Source of the DNA: VBDM01 sp964430565
GTDB taxonomy: Bacteria > Pseudomonadota > Gammaproteobacteria > Burkholderiales > SG8-39
Direction: 5' to 3'
Assembly (NCBI GenBank): GCA_964430565.1
Contig: CAYSFD010000020.1
Span: forward strand, 62,001 to 126,000
DNA length: 64,000 nt
The notes beneath the pieces are model-generated. The model searched no databases, was not told the origin of the DNA, and was given only the letters and a program-made list of their open reading frames with translations. A program made the position numbers and the translations under genes. Position 1 is the first letter of the stretch, and each line of letters opens with the position of its first letter. Below are positions 62,037-64,000 of this stretch, piece after piece.

Positions 62037-63329
62037 ATGCCGGTCGCCCGCATTGAATCCCTTGACCGGGAGGGCCGCGGAGTGGCCCACCACGAGGGAA
62101 AGACTTTGTTTGTCGATGGCGCGGTGCCCGACGAGATCGTCGAGTACTCGTCCTACCGCAAGAAGCCGGCGTGGGAGGCTGCTCAGATCCTGCGAATCGA
62201 AAAAGAGGGCGTGGCGCGAGTTTCTCCACGCTGCGCTTTCTTTGGCAAATGCGGCGGGTGCTCGATGCAGCACGTCGAGGAACGCGCCCAGGTCGCGGCC
62301 AAGCAGCGGGTGCTCGAGGACGCGTTGTGGCATATCGGCCGTGTGCGTCCCGAGATGATGTTGCGGCCGGTGTATGGACTGTCGTGGGGGTACCGGCACC
62401 GGGCGCGCATGTCGGTCCGTTGGGTGCCGAAGAAGGGAGGATCGCTGGTCGGTTTTCGCGAGCGAAAGTCGAGCTATGTGACCGATATGACGAGCTGCGA
62501 AGTGTTGCCGCCCCGCGTGTCCGACCTCATCCAGCCGCTTCGAGCGCTGGTCGGTTCGCTCGAAATGCAGGGACGAGTCCCGCAAATCGAAGTCGCCGTG
62601 GGCGAGGCGCTGATTGTTCTGGTCGTGCGGGTACTGGACGCGCCGGGGGCGGGCGACATCGAGCGGCTAAGGCAGTTCGCCGAGCGGCATGAGGTACAAC
62701 TCTGGCTTCAACCTCATGGACCGGACTCCGCCCGGCCGTTCTGGCCGCTGGAGGCGCCTGGCCTGCACTACACGCTCCCCGAGTACGGCCTGCGCATCGC
62801 GTTTGGGCCGACCGATTTCACCCAAGTCAACTTTGCGGTCAACCGGCTGCTGGTTGGCAGGGCGTTGTCGCTGCTCGACCCTCAGCCGGGCGAAAGCGTC
62901 GCCGATTTTTTTTGTGGAGTGGGTAACTTCACTCTCGCTATCGCGAGCCGCGGCGCCGACGCGCTCGGCGTGGAAGGCAGCGCAGGGCTGGTTGGACGCG
63001 CAGGTGAAAACGCCGCATCCAACGGTCTTGCGGACCGCTGCCGGTTCGCGGTTGCAGACCTTTTCGACGCCGCCGCATGCGCCGATTTGCCGGCGCGCGA
63101 CAAGGTGCTGCTCGATCCGCCCCGGGAAGGGGCGATCGAACTGGTGAAATCATTCGCCGCAAGGCCTCCGCGACGCGTCGTGTACGTTTCCTGCGATCCG
63201 GCAACGTTTGCCCGTGACAGCGCGGTGCTGGTACACGCGCAAGGCTACAGGCTCACCGCAGCCGGCGTGGTGAACATGTTCCCGCATACTTCGCACGCTG
63301 AATCGGTGGCGCTGTTCGAGTGCCCATAA
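62037..63329 (+). CDS. rlmD: 23S rRNA (uracil-1939-C5)-methyltransferase RlmD
   Basis: Iron-sulfur methyltransferase of 430 aa. TRAM domain at residues 1-55 (ARIESLDREGRGVAHHEGKTLFVDGAVPDEIVEY). Cys at 66, 72, 75 and 154 are the 4Fe-4S ligands (CAFFGKCGGC and TSCEVL). SAM motif DFFCGVGNFTLAIASRG and nucleophile Cys in VVYVSCDPATFARD. Start at 62037; a GTG at 62013 would overlap the exonuclease stop. Confidence 0.95.
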   Translation: MPVARIESLDREGRGVAHHEGKTLFVDGAVPDEIVEYSSYRKKPAWEAAQILRIEKEGVARVSPRCAFFGKCGGCSMQHVEERAQVAAKQRVLEDALWHIGRVRPEMMLRPVYGLSWGYRHRARMSVRWVPKKGGSLVGFRERKSSYVTDMTSCEVLPPRVSDLIQPLRALVGSLEMQGRVPQIEVAVGEALIVLVVRVLDAPGAGDIERLRQFAERHEVQLWLQPHGPDSARPFWPLEAPGLHYTLPEYGLRIAFGPTDFTQVNFAVNRLLVGRALSLLDPQPGESVADFFCGVGNFTLAIASRGADALGVEGSAGLVGRAGENAASNGLADRCRFAVADLFDAAACADLPARDKVLLDPPREGAIELVKSFAARPPRRVVYVSCDPATFARDSAVLVHAQGYRLTAAGVVNMFPHTSHAESVALFECP

Positions 63330-63330
63330 A

Positions 63331-63352
63331 AAAGGCGCCGAAGCGCCTTTTC
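63331..63352. terminator. Bidirectional terminator between rlmD and the Bax-inhibitor-1 gene
   Basis: AAAGGCGC-CGAA-GCGCCTTT followed by TT, with A-rich sequence on the other side; serves both converging genes. Confidence 0.85.
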
Positions 63353-63370
63353 TGTTTGAATCGACCGCGT

Positions 63371-64000
63371 TCAGTCGCGATCGCCTCCAAATATCCCCAG
63401 CAGTTGCAGCAGGTTCGCGAATATATTGAACAAGCTCAGGTACACGCCGGTTGTCGCCACGATGTAGTTGGTTTCGCCGCCGGTGACGATCCTGGAGAGA
63501 TCGTGCAGCAGGAACAATGAGAAGACGACGATCACCAGGGTCGAAATCGTGAGCGCGAGCGCCGGGATCTGCAGGAACATGTTGGCAATCATCGCGATGA
63601 GCAGCGCGATCATGCCGACGAACAGGAACTTGCCCATGAAGCTGAAGTCGCGCTTGGTGGTCATGGCGATGCCGCCCATGACGAGGAACACCGCCCCCGT
63701 GCCACCTGCTGCGTAGCCGACGAGCTGCGCACCATTCTTCAAGGCGAGTGCATAGTTGAGGATCGGTCCCAGCCACCAGCCGAGAAGCCCGGTCATCAAG
63801 AGCAGGAGCCCGACGCCGAGCACGCTGTTGCGGTTGGCTATGATCGCGAATTGCAGGCCGACCACCCCGGCGAGCATCACAAGCGTGCTGATGATCGGGT
63901 GCGCCATTATGACCGATGCCGTCGCCATGCCGAGCAAGGCGCCGGCGATGGTTGGCACCATCGTCAAGGCAAGTAGCAAGTAGGTGTTGCGCAGGACCTT
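63371..64000 (-). CDS. Bax inhibitor-1/YccA (UPF0005) family membrane protein, partial
   Basis: 5' end lies beyond the window; 209 codons are visible. Seven membrane helices are evident; LGWWLGPILNYALALKNGAQLVGYAAGGTGAVFL and FLLHDLSRIVTGGETNYIVATTGVYLSLFNIFANLLQLLGIFGG are the family's signature C-terminal pieces, including the Asp of the closing pair. YbhL/YccA relatives modulate FtsH or ion leak. Confidence 0.9.
   Translation of the reverse strand, partial: KVLRNTYLLLALTMVPTIAGALLGMATASVIMAHPIISTLVMLAGVVGLQFAIIANRNSVLGVGLLLLMTGLLGWWLGPILNYALALKNGAQLVGYAAGGTGAVFLVMGGIAMTTKRDFSFMGKFLFVGMIALLIAMIANMFLQIPALALTISTLVIVVFSLFLLHDLSRIVTGGETNYIVATTGVYLSLFNIFANLLQLLGIFGGDRD

Overview
The window is about 64 kb of GC-rich bacterial chromosome, and the gene content and order point to a betaproteobacterium. 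Supporting evidence: the conserved block gyrA-serC-pheA-hisC-tyrA-aroA-cmk-rpsA-ihfB-lapA-lapB, a gph/ubiG/OmpA cluster beside gyrA, a tmRNA whose tag reads ANDERFALAA, and six tripartite-tricarboxylate (Bug-type) substrate-binding proteins. I see no transposase, integrase, rRNA, complete tRNA or CRISPR array. Genus-level placement is not possible from the sequence alone; it reads like an uncultured lineage.

Layout. 1-4.8 kb: end of a tungstate-type ABC transporter (ATPase, TupA-like binding protein), a TauE/TSUP exporter and molybdenum-cofactor genes mobB-moeA-moaD-moaE, then a fluoride channel. 4.8-8.9 kb: a Ser/Thr kinase fused to a cyclic-nucleotide-binding domain, divergent from clpB, which has a near-consensus sigma-32 promoter. 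9-13 kb: a GlcG/HbpS protein, two toxin-antitoxin (TA) pairs, and an oxidoreductase with a Bug protein. 13-16.5 kb, minus strand: two exported YqgE/AlgH paralogues, 3-methyladenine glycosylase, a cytochrome c and a frameshifted outer-membrane-type gene. 16.7-24.4 kb, minus strand: tctA-tctB-tctC, a chemoreceptor, glutaryl-CoA dehydrogenase and 3-hydroxyacyl-CoA dehydrogenase. 24.5-28.5 kb: Bug plus UspA, and an orphan molybdenum hydroxylase large subunit. 28.4-34 kb, minus strand: a small protein with a cold-shock protein, tmRNA, DUF1330, gph, ubiG and two OmpA-type lipoproteins flanking an MtaD-type deaminase. 34-55 kb: the gyrA-to-ihfB housekeeping block, interrupted between gyrA and serC by a TA module and between serC and pheA by about 9 kb of accessory DNA. 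55-64 kb: lapAB, ugd, hldE1, hldD, cysM, a 3'-5' exonuclease, rlmD and the start of a Bax-inhibitor-1 family gene.

Functional threads. Tungstate/molybdate capture, Moco synthesis and a xanthine-dehydrogenase-type enzyme form one theme. The Bug receptors, the TctAB permease, glutaryl-CoA dehydrogenase and 3-hydroxyacyl-CoA dehydrogenase suggest scavenging and beta-oxidation-like catabolism of organic acids. The serine, aromatic and histidine genes are housekeeping.

Most unusual region: 38.7-40.9 kb. The last 57 bp of serC are repeated twice more downstream, each repeat still spelling the SerC C-terminus and stop codon. The intervals carry a lone Bug gene with a tRNA-Asn 3' half, and a phd/vapC pair. 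This looks like repeated recombination at the serC 3' end without any visible integrase. A second direct repeat, the 18-bp start region shared by serA and pheA, flanks a serA-higBA segment next to pheA.
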